A DNA stretch of 64,000 nucleotides from Allorhodopirellula heiligendammensis (GTDB lineage: Bacteria; Planctomycetota; Planctomycetia; Pirellulales; Pirellulaceae). The DNA lies in assembly GCF_007860105.1 (NCBI RefSeq), contig NZ_SJPU01000003.1, positions 496,001 through 560,000 on the forward strand. Reading direction: 5' to 3'. Below, piece after piece: positions 10,701 to 18,595 of this stretch. The position numbers were made by a program, and so were the translations under genes. The first letter of the stretch is position 1, and each line of letters starts with the position of its first letter. The notes below the pieces were generated by a model that was not told the origin of the DNA, ran no database searches, and saw nothing but the letters and a program-made list of their open reading frames with translations.

Positions 10701-10796
10701 TATTCCCAGCGATGCTGTCCCCAACGATGAAAGCAGGACGGACAGCGTGCCACCGGCGACAACCAAGAGAGCGGAAAGAAATCGTTTGAACTTCAT
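7770..10796 (-). CDS. PVC-type membrane-bound dehydrogenase with C-terminal heme-binding domain
   Basis: Seen: 1008 residues. A signal peptide or anchor occupies residues 1-30 (FLSALLVVAGGTLSVLLSS). A beta-propeller-like dehydrogenase region follows (WGSDGKLWVVEMPDYP, DTDGDGRSDE), then a helical HEAT-like middle, then a cytochrome c-type domain with CASCH near residue 876 in GKALFAEHCASCHRIDG. Family knowledge: Planctomycetes, Verrucomicrobia and related phyla have many such proteins, thought to oxidise sugars or other substrates in the periplasm and pass electrons to heme. The substrate is unknown. The ATG overlaps the stop of the ceramidase-like gene by four bases (ATGA), so the two form an operon with the ceramidase-like gene first. 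Confidence 0.85.
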   Translation of the reverse strand: MKFKRFLSALLVVAGGTLSVLLSSLGTASLGIGQELPRQSTTSPGDHTTLATLRQFRVRTGKTISLAAAEPDVVDPVSAAWGSDGKLWVVEMPDYPHPRPDQTELHGRIRVLSNRDSSGRFQNMKTFADGLNFATGVLPWRDGAIVTTAGEILFLRDTDGDGRSDEQNVWFSGFTIDNEQLRANHPTLGSDGLVYVAGGLRGGQITAIADRFDARSTPVSLQNRDFYFDPHGDDWGVVSGKSQFGLTIDDFNRRIGCSNRNPAIESTISADLIDRVPFLNAADGIADVGLAGFESSVSPISDAWTTSNLHAGQFSAACGVCAPGWMADSDGEWLLVCEPTGSLVQRQLLHQADGSWRSEREDQPTEWLACADDWFRPVDVVPDFNGAALVVDMSRAVIEHPHWAPPELKNRLDTWYGNDLGRIWLIHEGETAPPITSVDSDGAALAAIIADDPLTRMLASSYWYANYTPLSLPPEDVLEALAVKLIDHSTPPAGVARIALILNRWGRLTSNQLDLLRAHSHARVRELAAGTREHNRPAGPPRQSVRQLTPALADSSPQVRQSALQSIAVRSSDTDASDVDIAAMIKLAARDGNLPRMQKLLVSLSPPDSFNLLRASLTETSDVPVAVREGWMLRAATWAPSRSATLLANWINVRDRIIEQSSDAEVAMRLATAWKTGAASKKLRKTGPDPWTADRLRQSRAQLDAIDPVAVSLAVGESYSLAARLDAIAWCRTLTPLPTEIRHLVQPATPPQLRAAAYRILMQLDTDWCEHYITDHANEIPPADRTAIVSAAQQQIVTAMWLLTKIETEELPRTFVDPAAMDWFRNHGNSEISALGKRIFAPAGDVAAAMQEYAPALQQVATADVVSGKALFAEHCASCHRIDGVGHTVGPDISDSRTKTPAALLTAILDPNAGIDASYVTYLVLTVDGETITGLLAGESRDAVTLQLAGGHTRRIDRDDIEIFQPSEISLMPSGLQRVLSVDQMGNLLGYLKRWRYVASATANELTE

Positions 10797-12277
10797 GGCG
10801 ACTGGATTTGTTTGGAGAGCGACAGCAATACGTCTGAGATCTTTTCTGAGGCATCCAACTGAACGCGATTGGTTCCCATCCAGGTCTCGTAGCCGCCGAG
10901 CTTGTGCTGGGCGGGCGTGGGCAAGTACCCGTAGCTACCGTTGGCAAGTTCGATCGTAAACGAGTCGTCGAACGGGCTTCGCTTTTTGAGGTCCAGCCCT
11001 GTTTCGGCGAATACTTCAAAGGGAATCGACATCACACCGAGATCGCCAATGCGAAATGCTTGTAGTAGAATGGATACTTCGTCAGGCCCTTCCTGTAAAC
11101 GCGATACACGACTGGCATAGATCTTGGCGAAACGATGGGTGCTCGCTGAGTCACCTTCGGCGCCGGCAAGACTGGCAAAGTAACGTAGCATTTCCGGATC
11201 AGGTTTCCGCATCGCCAACTTTAGCTCCGCGTTCGCGGCGGCTAGCGAAATTTGATTGTGGTATGCGACCGATCGGGATGCCGAAGCGACTTCCTCAGCG
11301 ACGAGTTTCGATACCTCGTCGATCCGCTCGTAGGCTTTCTTCGGCGGCAGATTTTTCTCGCGAAAAGGAATATTGTTGATGTCGCCACTGGTTCCATTGG
11401 TCATGATGCCAACAAAATCCGAATCGGCGTCGGCGACGCCGAGTAGCCCGCCAATGCGTTCGGAAAACGCCGCAAAATAGTCCGCGGAAATGTCGCCAGT
11501 CGGCACCCCACCCACGTAATGCAGCGAGTAATTCGCAAGTAATGCCAGAGGCTGGCCGTCGCGAGTCTGCACACTGATGAAGGACACTTCAGGATCCGTT
11601 GGCCCCGCCGGTTTCACAAGCGCGTCATTGCCACGTGGCGGATTCATGCGGACCTGGTCGACGCCACCAAATGGATTGGAGAGCAACTTCTCGTCATCCA
11701 CGTACCACCGCCGATTGTGCACTTCTGAGGGTACTGCCGCGCTACCCCAACCAATTTGAGCCGGCTGCAAACGCTGCTCTGCTGTGGCCACAGCGTCGGC
11801 AATCCGCCGTGCTACGAGCTGTTGGTAGGCGCTGAGGATCTGCGCGCCATCAACCATTCGAAAATCTCGCGCCGACACGCCGCTGTGCGTGTGTGTGGCA
11901 GACATGAGAACGTTTTTTGCATCGACATCAGTCTCTGCATCAATCAGCTTGCGCGCCGCATCGAATACTTCGCGTGGAATACCGACATTATCACAGATTG
12001 CGAATGCGATTCGCGTGTGGCCATCGTCCAGTAATAAACAGCGAACATACAGTTCGTCATGAATATTCGTCGCGGGCGGGGAATCCCAATTGCCGACGAT
12101 TGGCATCCCCAAAGGAGTTTTTATCTCCACCTTGGCTGCCCCGGCACGAAATGCGGCTGAGTCTGCCTCAGCGGCAGGGAGCGGAAAAGACGCCCCACTG
12201 CTGACCGCCATGCAGATCGAAACGGCGGCAGCGATCATACAACGGCGTCTCGACTGGGGCTTCGGTTTAGCTCTCAT
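10793..12277 (-). CDS. Neutral/alkaline non-lysosomal ceramidase-like protein
   Basis: Seen: 494 residues from ATG 12277, a start chosen because AAGGAG (complement of 12285-12290) lies seven bases upstream; an ATG at 12310 would add 11 residues. The signal peptide reads MIAAAVSICMAVSSGASFPLPAAEA. The N-terminal ceramidase domain has FRAGAAKVEIKTPLG, ICDNVGIP, SATHTHSG with the expected metal-binding histidines, and LANYSLHYVGG with MTNGTSGDINN. Family knowledge: such planctomycete proteins fall in the N-terminal domain family of neutral ceramidases, but the activity in bacteria is often unproved and they may hydrolyse other amides. First gene of a two-gene minus-strand operon with the heme-binding dehydrogenase. 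Confidence 0.85.
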   Translation of the reverse strand: MRAKPKPQSRRRCMIAAAVSICMAVSSGASFPLPAAEADSAAFRAGAAKVEIKTPLGMPIVGNWDSPPATNIHDELYVRCLLLDDGHTRIAFAICDNVGIPREVFDAARKLIDAETDVDAKNVLMSATHTHSGVSARDFRMVDGAQILSAYQQLVARRIADAVATAEQRLQPAQIGWGSAAVPSEVHNRRWYVDDEKLLSNPFGGVDQVRMNPPRGNDALVKPAGPTDPEVSFISVQTRDGQPLALLANYSLHYVGGVPTGDISADYFAAFSERIGGLLGVADADSDFVGIMTNGTSGDINNIPFREKNLPPKKAYERIDEVSKLVAEEVASASRSVAYHNQISLAAANAELKLAMRKPDPEMLRYFASLAGAEGDSASTHRFAKIYASRVSRLQEGPDEVSILLQAFRIGDLGVMSIPFEVFAETGLDLKKRSPFDDSFTIELANGSYGYLPTPAQHKLGGYETWMGTNRVQLDASEKISDVLLSLSKQIQSP

Positions 12278-12587
12278 CAGCGAACTCCTTGGTTGCGGTA
12301 CTCGAATCAAGAATAAAATCGCAGCTCAGTCTACCAGTTCCCGTGCGGGGGATCAGCCAAGTGCGCCGCGATTGCTCCGTCGAGGAAGCGTGAAGCCGTG
12401 CACCATCAGAACGCGCCCAAAGACGTGCCACAGCGGAAAGATTCACGCAATCTTAATGACCTGGACTCGAATTCCTCATAATCGTTCCCTAAGCTCTCGC
12501 CCAATTTCTATCAACCGAGTTTACCGACAAGGTTTTCAGAAACGATATCACCTTCTCTCTCATCTCCGATTCTGTGCAAAGCCAACC
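12278..12587. other. Divergent intergenic region
   Basis: 310 bases separate the ceramidase-like gene (minus) from the phytase-like gene (plus). The plus frame of the latter stays open through it, but the residues encoded there are arginine/threonine-rich and lack coding character. It should hold two divergent promoters. I could not assign convincing -35/-10 pairs. Confidence 0.4.
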
Positions 12588-13772
12588 ATGCAACGTTTCA
12601 CGCTTGTCCCCATGATCCTGTGGTGCGTTTTCGGGACGACTCACGGCACGAACGCACAATCGCCCGAGTTGATTGGCGTCGGCGAGTTTCCAGCGACGAT
12701 GCCAGACCGCTCTGGTCTTACTGGGCACCTTGAAAACGGCGAACCTCACAACCGGATGGGCGGCATTTCGGCGATCGAGTACCTCGGCCACGACGATCAA
12801 TACTTGGCGATGGCCGATCGCGGTCCCGACGATGGGGCGACGGCTTATCAATGTCGAGTTCACCGGATCAGCATTCACATCGACCCGCTCTCCAAAGAAC
12901 CCGTCCGGCTACAGCTCCTCGGCTCAGATCGATTGGTTGACTGCAGAGGGTGCTGCTTCGTTGGCGACGCCACCGCGATCACTGAGTCTACAGAGTTCGG
13001 CCACCGCCTGGACCCCGAAGGGCTTCGCATGGTAGGGACCGACCAATTCTTGGTGTGTGAAGAGTATGGTCCCAAGATTTTACGCTTCAATCACGAGGGA
13101 AAGTCGATCGATTCCATTCCGGTGCCGTCTGCGTTTTGCATCGCAAAGCCGGCTGGTACGAAGAACGAGGAGAATCTCAACAACGAAAGTGGACGCGCCT
13201 CGAATAAGGGGCTCGAGGGACTGGCAATTTCTCCCGATGGGAGCACGATTACCTGTGTCATGCAGAACGTGATGTTGCAAGATGGGCAGCGAGACGAAAC
13301 CGGTGCTCCGCATGGCCAATACTGCCGCATGCTACAAATTGATTTGGAATCTGGCCAAACCAGTCAGTTCGTCTATCGTCTCGATCATCCCGACAATGTT
13401 CTCAGCGAAATCCTAGCGATTTCTGCGACCGAGTTCCTGGTCATCGAACGCGATTATAAAGCTGGTGAAGAAGCGGTATGCAAACACATCAAACGCATCG
13501 ATCTAGCGGGCGCGACCGACATCAGCGGCCTCGATCGACTACCACCATCTGACATGCCCGAAGACATTCATCCGGTCCGCAAAACGACCTATCTCGATAT
13601 GTTGGACCCGCGCTACGGGATCGGCGGAGTTCGCATGCCTGAAAAGCTGGAAGGGCTCACCTTCGGTCCTGACTTGAGTGATGGTCGAAAAACGTTGCTG
13701 ATCGCTTCGGACAACGATTTTAATCTCGAGAACGCCTCCTTCATCTACGTGTTTGCCTGCACATTTCAATAG
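12588..13772 (+). CDS. Secreted esterase-like phytase family protein
   Basis: Seen: 394 residues from ATG 12588, chosen because it starts a clear signal peptide (MQRFTLVPMILWCVFGTTHGTNAQ). The mature part contains GGISAIEYL, YLAMADRGPDDG, LDPEGLRM, GLEGLAISPDG and LEGLTFGPDL. These are the blade motifs of the 'esterase-like activity of phytase' beta-propeller family. Family knowledge: members are extracellular and have been linked to phytase or phosphodiesterase-like activity, but most are uncharacterised. The gene stands alone, divergent from the ceramidase-like operon. Confidence 0.8.
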   Translation: MQRFTLVPMILWCVFGTTHGTNAQSPELIGVGEFPATMPDRSGLTGHLENGEPHNRMGGISAIEYLGHDDQYLAMADRGPDDGATAYQCRVHRISIHIDPLSKEPVRLQLLGSDRLVDCRGCCFVGDATAITESTEFGHRLDPEGLRMVGTDQFLVCEEYGPKILRFNHEGKSIDSIPVPSAFCIAKPAGTKNEENLNNESGRASNKGLEGLAISPDGSTITCVMQNVMLQDGQRDETGAPHGQYCRMLQIDLESGQTSQFVYRLDHPDNVLSEILAISATEFLVIERDYKAGEEAVCKHIKRIDLAGATDISGLDRLPPSDMPEDIHPVRKTTYLDMLDPRYGIGGVRMPEKLEGLTFGPDLSDGRKTLLIASDNDFNLENASFIYVFACTFQ

Positions 13773-13893
13773 GGCAGCTGAAGGCAGCACGACGATGCAC
13801 AGGACGCCGTGATGTGCATCTGGTCAGAGTGACCGCTTTGCAGTCGAACATCTGGCGAGCAACCTCGCCGGCGATCCCATGCCGTGTTCGAGG

Positions 13894-13932
13894 TTGACTT
13901 TCAAAGTAGTGTATGCATATAGTGATGCACTA
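13894..13932 (+). promoter_or_regulatory. Promoter and overlapping palindromic operator of the gntR-ABC operon
   Basis: TTGACT at 13894-13899 and TATAGT at 13918-13923 are separated by 18 bases and match the sigma-70 consensus at five of six positions each. The 26-base element at 13907-13932 is an imperfect palindrome: TAGTG at its left end mirrors CACTA at its right end, and 9 of 13 base pairs match. It covers the -10 box. Inferred: the GntR-type protein encoded directly downstream binds here and represses itself. The ATG at 13932 lies only eight bases after the -10 box, so the transcript would be leaderless or nearly so. Confidence 0.6.
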
Positions 13933-14330
13933 TGTCACTGCAGCCTCAGTTGTTCCGCGTAGCCACTTCGTCGGGTGTGCCGATTTTTCGGCAGATCATT
14001 GACCAAGTGCACGCTCTGATCGCATGCGGCACGGTGCAGTCGGGAGACATGTTGCCGAGCACTCGTGAATTGTCGCGGGAGCTCGAAGTCAACATGATGA
14101 CCGTCTCGAAAGCCTACTCGCGGCTGGAGGCTGATGGCGTGGTGGAACGGGTGCGCGGTCGAGGGATGCGCGTCGCGGCGGTGCCCGTTGCCAAATCGGC
14201 GACTGAACGCAAGACGGATTTTCTCGCATTGGTCGCTCCAACGCTGCATCGCGCTCGGCAACTCGGGCTCTCCGACGAACAGATCTTGTCCGTTGTCAAC
14301 AAGGCCATTAAGGAGATGTCGCGTGAATAA
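13932..14330 (+). CDS. GntR-family (YtrA-type) transcriptional regulator
   Basis: Seen: 132 residues. The winged helix-turn-helix covers residues about 10-80 (PIFRQIIDQVHALIACG, GDMLPSTRELSRELEVN, TVSKAYSRLEADGVVE). Only a short helical C-terminal tail follows, without a ligand-binding domain, as in the YtrA subfamily. Family knowledge: YtrA-type regulators repress the ABC transporter operons they head. The 3' end overlaps the ATPase gene by eight bases, which fits that role. A palindrome overlaps its promoter. Effector unknown; related systems respond to cell-wall antibiotics or envelope stress. Confidence 0.9.
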   Translation: MSLQPQLFRVATSSGVPIFRQIIDQVHALIACGTVQSGDMLPSTRELSRELEVNMMTVSKAYSRLEADGVVERVRGRGMRVAAVPVAKSATERKTDFLALVAPTLHRARQLGLSDEQILSVVNKAIKEMSRE

Positions 14331-15207
14331 CGAGATGATTCGAACCACAGGTTTGCGAAAGAGTTTCGGCAGAAGTGAAGTGCTTCGGGGCGTTGATTTG
14401 GCGGTTCCTCGCGGAGCCGTCGTGGGTCTGCTTGGGACCAATGGTGCGGGCAAGAGCACACTCATCAAATGTCTGCTGGGGTTACTGAAGATTACCGCAG
14501 GGAGTGCTACCGTGCTCGGAGAGGATCCCTGGACTCTGTCTGCTGCGGCAAAAGCCCGGATTGGATATGTGCCGCAAGTTGTCCATCTTTATCCTTGGAT
14601 GAAGGTCGCGCAGGTGATCCAGTATACAGCCGCGTTTTATCCAAAATGGGATCACGCGTGGTGCGACGAGCTGGTGGATCAGTGGGACCTTGATAGGTCA
14701 GCATCTATTCGGACGTTGTCGACCGGGCAGTTACAACGTCTCGGTTTGATCCTCGGCATGGGGCACCGGCCTGATCTCTATGTGCTCGACGAGCCTGCTG
14801 CCAGCCTGGACCCGGCCGGTCGCCGTAGCCTGTTGCGGTCACTGTTGGAGGTTTCCGAAGACAGCGAGCACAGTATTCTGTTCTCAACGCACATCACCTC
14901 CGATTTGGAACGGATTGCATCGCATGTGGCAATCATGGGTGACGGCGTGATTGACTATTTTGGTGAATTGGATGAACTGAAGGACAGCGTCAAACGCATT
15001 CGTGTGCATTCGCCGACTGACCTGCCAGCCGATTTCAGCTTGCCAGGATCGCTGCGGACCGAGGTCATCGGTCAATCGGCGATCGTCGCGGTGGCTGAGA
15101 TTGATAACGAATTCGTCGACCAAGTCCGCAAACGCTTTCACGCCACGGTCGAGATCGAAGACCTCAATCTGGAGGATATTTTCCTGGAGCTTCACGATGC
15201 TCAATAG
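14323..15207 (+). CDS. ABC transporter ATP-binding protein
   Basis: Seen: 294 residues from GTG 14323. This start is favoured because AAGGAG at 14310-14315 lies seven bases upstream; ATG 14335 is the alternative. Walker A is GTNGAGKST, the signature is LSTGQLQRLGL, Walker B is LYVLDEPAASLDP, and the switch histidine is in FSTHITSD. The C-terminal 80 residues form a small accessory domain. The arrangement (GntR regulator, ATPase, permease) and the sequence are like the YtrB/BcrA exporter class. It overlaps the upstream regulator and overlaps the permease by 11 bases. It probably energises export of a lipid-like or antibiotic substrate. Confidence 0.9.
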   Translation: MNNEMIRTTGLRKSFGRSEVLRGVDLAVPRGAVVGLLGTNGAGKSTLIKCLLGLLKITAGSATVLGEDPWTLSAAAKARIGYVPQVVHLYPWMKVAQVIQYTAAFYPKWDHAWCDELVDQWDLDRSASIRTLSTGQLQRLGLILGMGHRPDLYVLDEPAASLDPAGRRSLLRSLLEVSEDSEHSILFSTHITSDLERIASHVAIMGDGVIDYFGELDELKDSVKRIRVHSPTDLPADFSLPGSLRTEVIGQSAIVAVAEIDNEFVDQVRKRFHATVEIEDLNLEDIFLELHDAQ

Positions 15208-17458
15208 AACCGGCATGCATCAGTTGTTCGTGATTTCCAAGACTTATCTGATGCGTCCGTTGATGTGGATTGGAATCCTCGTGATGACGGTGGGATTTTT
15301 GCCGCTGCTGCCTTCGTCCCGCTCGATACGGCTTCGAGATGCGTATTCGACGCCCTTTGACGCAACCGATCATCATGCGTTTCACGATGCCGAAGCATTC
15401 ATTGAGTGGTCGGAAGATGGCTCGATCCATCCAGAGATTACGGCGATGGATTTCACACGTATGGAGTCGGTCCTAAGCATGCGAATGATCGACCCAGCGA
15501 CTGGACTGTCTGAGCTGCGTCCGTTCAGCGAACTGCAGCACGCATTGTCACAGTTTCCCAACTTGACAACGATCAAGTTTGGCATGAATCAGCTGACCCA
15601 GGTTAACCCACAGACGTTCACTGCGTTGCCGCTGTTATCAGCCGTGGAGGTGCTCGACATAACGGTGACCAACGAACATATCGCCCTGTTATCGCAGATC
15701 GAGTCACTGCAGTGGATCTCCCTTCATACGCTTGATCTACCGGCTTCGCTGCAGCCATTTCGGAACCTAGCAAATCTGAGCGCGGTGTGCGTTGCCCCCG
15801 GACCCCTTTCCATGTCCGACACTCCCGCCGCCAGCCCTTATCGCAGAGAGGTGCTCGCCGACCTGAACACATTGCCCGCACTTCGCACGCTGATACTCCA
15901 TCCTCAATACCTACCCGGCATCGGTTACTTGGCAGGCAGTCAGATGCCCGACCCTGCATGCGATTCAATCTTGAAAGACAATGTCAGCGAAGTTTTTGCA
16001 AACAATCGAACATTGCGGCGGCTGTGGATTGGTGCGAATCAAAGTCAGGCTCAGCGTGAGCAGTTGGCCGTGGTGGCTCAGGCGATGTCGCAAACGCGGG
16101 TCCGCCCTGCCACCTTTGACAACGCAAAAATCGACAGGCTCAAAGTCGCAGCGGCCATGCTGATGTTCGCCACAATGATATTAACTTTTCAACTGACCAG
16201 CCAGTTTTCTGGGCCAGCCGCGCTGCTGATACCCCGATTTGCATCCCGCCATATCGGTCTTTTCTGTGGCGCAGTTACAACCGCAACGTGCGTGTTCGCG
16301 TCGACACTGACTCAGCACAATATTAATTTGCTTTCCGGGTTGGCAGCCCTGAGCAGCGGGGTTGCTGCTGTTGTCGTTGCGCATGCGCTGTGGAATGTCG
16401 TCGCATTGTCCGGGCGACGCTGGGCGTATTTTCTGCCGGTCATGCTGGTGTTAGGTATCGTCTATCTCCCGATGCTTGGCAGCTATTTTTCAATAGCGTT
16501 CGCGGCGGCAGCAGATCGTTTTTTGATTGGTACATACGGCTTGGTGGCTAGCTTAATGCTCGCATTTTCGATCATCATCATGGCTGTTTCGATGATGCTC
16601 TTCCGCCATCAACATCGCGATTGGATGGAGCACGCCATTGCTCCGGCGATGACGCTTCGCGAACTCAGCGAACGGATGACCAGTACGGCGTCAAAACGCA
16701 AGGAAAGCCGTCGCGAGACGAGGTATTTTGCGAATTGGGACCGCCGTCTCGACGCGGTGTCGATTCAGCTGCGTGACCAAGCTCAATGGGCACTGCCGCG
16801 ATTATGGCAGCTTGGGCAACCGCCCGCCAAGATCGGTGCCATGATGATTGTGCTGGCATTGTTTACTTGGGCTGGTGCATTTTTTCGTGATCCACCGTCG
16901 GCTGGCGTGATGCAGATCACGCTGCACTACTCCCTGCTCATGCTCGTCTTGATGCCGATGATGCTGCTCGCGATGCAGTGCTATGGGAGGCGTGAGACGC
17001 TCGCGAGAGATCTTCTGCATCCCGTGGATCGCGAGCAGTGGATACGCGCTGTGTTCACGAGTGTCCTGACACAAATGGGCGTTTTGATGCTCCTCGCGCT
17101 CGTCATCGCAAACGTGCAGATATGCGTTCTGTCTGGCGTGCCAGGGATCTCCAGCGTGTTGCGTGGTTGCACCGCAATGGCGGCTCAGACGATACTAGCC
17201 ACCGGCGTCATTCTGTGGGTGACCGTTCACCGCGGCGTCGCTCAAGTAGCGATCATTGGCTGTATTGGTCTCATTGCATCCGGCCTCGTCTGTCTGATCG
17301 TTGTTGATTCAGGCATCGGGCCGTCTGCGGCAGCGATGAATGAGGTGCGTGTAATTCTGCACCACCCCGCCGTTCTGTCGAGTCTATGGGCGGTCGCGGG
17401 AGCGACGTTGGTAATCGCCTACAAACAGTGGCAACGAACCGAGTTTGCACAGGTTTGA
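15197..17458 (+). CDS. ABC transporter permease with leucine-rich-repeat-like extracytoplasmic segment
   Basis: Seen: 753 residues from ATG 15197, which overlaps the ATPase gene by 11 bases. One membrane helix lies at residues about 22-38. A large soluble segment follows (about 40-315), within which 105-280 contains LRR-like strand-turn units such as FPNLTTIKFGMNQL, ALPLLSAVEVLDI, IESLQWISL and LPALRTLIL. At least eight further hydrophobic segments follow in two blocks (316-480 and 560-753). Inferred: this is the membrane half of the exporter. ABC-2-like permeases usually have a first helix, an extracytoplasmic loop and more helices, but an LRR-like loop of this size is unusual. The protein is about twice normal length, so it could be a fused pair of permease units. 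Confidence 0.75.
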   Translation: MLNRTGMHQLFVISKTYLMRPLMWIGILVMTVGFLPLLPSSRSIRLRDAYSTPFDATDHHAFHDAEAFIEWSEDGSIHPEITAMDFTRMESVLSMRMIDPATGLSELRPFSELQHALSQFPNLTTIKFGMNQLTQVNPQTFTALPLLSAVEVLDITVTNEHIALLSQIESLQWISLHTLDLPASLQPFRNLANLSAVCVAPGPLSMSDTPAASPYRREVLADLNTLPALRTLILHPQYLPGIGYLAGSQMPDPACDSILKDNVSEVFANNRTLRRLWIGANQSQAQREQLAVVAQAMSQTRVRPATFDNAKIDRLKVAAAMLMFATMILTFQLTSQFSGPAALLIPRFASRHIGLFCGAVTTATCVFASTLTQHNINLLSGLAALSSGVAAVVVAHALWNVVALSGRRWAYFLPVMLVLGIVYLPMLGSYFSIAFAAAADRFLIGTYGLVASLMLAFSIIIMAVSMMLFRHQHRDWMEHAIAPAMTLRELSERMTSTASKRKESRRETRYFANWDRRLDAVSIQLRDQAQWALPRLWQLGQPPAKIGAMMIVLALFTWAGAFFRDPPSAGVMQITLHYSLLMLVLMPMMLLAMQCYGRRETLARDLLHPVDREQWIRAVFTSVLTQMGVLMLLALVIANVQICVLSGVPGISSVLRGCTAMAAQTILATGVILWVTVHRGVAQVAIIGCIGLIASGLVCLIVVDSGIGPSAAAMNEVRVILHHPAVLSSLWAVAGATLVIAYKQWQRTEFAQV

Positions 17459-17540
17459 GATTGCCCGTTGGCCCTCGCGGCAACGGCTCCAAACGAATCG
17501 CGTTCAGTGAACGGCTAACCTGTGATTACTGGGAGTCGAT

Positions 17541-18590
17541 TCAGGTTGTCCGGGCGAGCCGGAGGACAAGTTGTTCGAGCATGAAGCGGTCGCGGCCGTC
17601 GGCACTGTGCGTACCCTTGAGTCGCAGATCGGCATCGAGTAGCCAGCCGAGGAGTTGCAGGGCGCGGGGCCGGCCCATTGTCTTGAGCTGTTTTTTTGCA
17701 GATTGAATCTCACTGGGACGGCGGATTCCGGCACTAGCAAGGATATCCTCAAACTGCCACGGCCGGCCGCTGCGTTCACGCTGCTCGATCAGCGTCGTCG
17801 CCATGCCAAGCCGTCGTAGCGACCAGGAAATTTGCGGTAATAAGGCGATGGCTTTCTGCCCACCGCTGAACAAATGATCGAGTTGCCGGAGAGCTTCGGC
17901 GGCATCGCCACTGGCGATGGCATCGGTGATCTGCCAGACGGTTTTACCCTGCCATCCTGCCACGATGTCGCGCACCAAGGGTTCATCGATCTTGCCACCG
18001 ACGTCGACGTAGAGAGCCAGTTTCGCGATTTCAGTATCGAGCATGCCGACTTCTTCGCCGAGTATCTCGACCAGTGCATCGGCAGCGCCCACCGCCAGTT
18101 TAACCTGATGGCGGGCCGCCACGTGACCCGTCAAGAACTTGCGACGCGTCGCTGCGGTCACACCTTGTTTGGTATCGGTGGCGTTTCCACAGGCAACGAG
18201 CAAATGGGTTTTATCGGCCGCCTTATACAGTCGCGTGTTGCTCGCGAGGGAATCCAGTTCGAGCACAAAGCGGGTGCTCTCACCCGGGGCAGCTACGTAC
18301 TTTTCGAGTTCCGTGCGGTGCGCGGACACAAATTTGTCGGCTGATCGCACCACGATCGTACGCTTATCACCGGCATCAAAGTCGAACAGGGATGCCGTTG
18401 CCAAGTCATCGCGCAGGTCCGACCAACGCGTGGAATCACCATCGAACTGGGTCCAGTCTCCGTCGCCGACAAGCGTCTCGATTGCCCAGCGGCGGAGCGT
18501 TGCATCGTTTCCGAAGATGACAGCCAGAGAATCCCCGGCTGTTGTTGGCGTCGCGCCGGCAACGTATTCGAAGGCGTGTTGTTTCGGCAT
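17541..18590 (-). CDS. holA: DNA polymerase III subunit delta
   Basis: Seen: 349 residues, close to the 343 of E. coli HolA. The N-terminus has LAVIFGNDATLRRWAIETL, where the usual Walker-like motif is degenerate. Family signatures later are AVGAADALVEILGEEVGMLDTEIAKLALY (split across the domain II/III boundary) and WQITDAIASGDAAEALRQLDHLF with the clamp-loader collar helices. Family knowledge: the delta subunit opens the beta sliding clamp within the clamp loader. It is the last gene of a minus-strand run with the pilus-like genes. The gap to the upstream gene is five bases, so it is probably cotranscribed with them. Confidence 0.9.
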   Translation of the reverse strand: MPKQHAFEYVAGATPTTAGDSLAVIFGNDATLRRWAIETLVGDGDWTQFDGDSTRWSDLRDDLATASLFDFDAGDKRTIVVRSADKFVSAHRTELEKYVAAPGESTRFVLELDSLASNTRLYKAADKTHLLVACGNATDTKQGVTAATRRKFLTGHVAARHQVKLAVGAADALVEILGEEVGMLDTEIAKLALYVDVGGKIDEPLVRDIVAGWQGKTVWQITDAIASGDAAEALRQLDHLFSGGQKAIALLPQISWSLRRLGMATTLIEQRERSGRPWQFEDILASAGIRRPSEIQSAKKQLKTMGRPRALQLLGWLLDADLRLKGTHSADGRDRFMLEQLVLRLARTT

Positions 18591-18595
18591 CCGGA

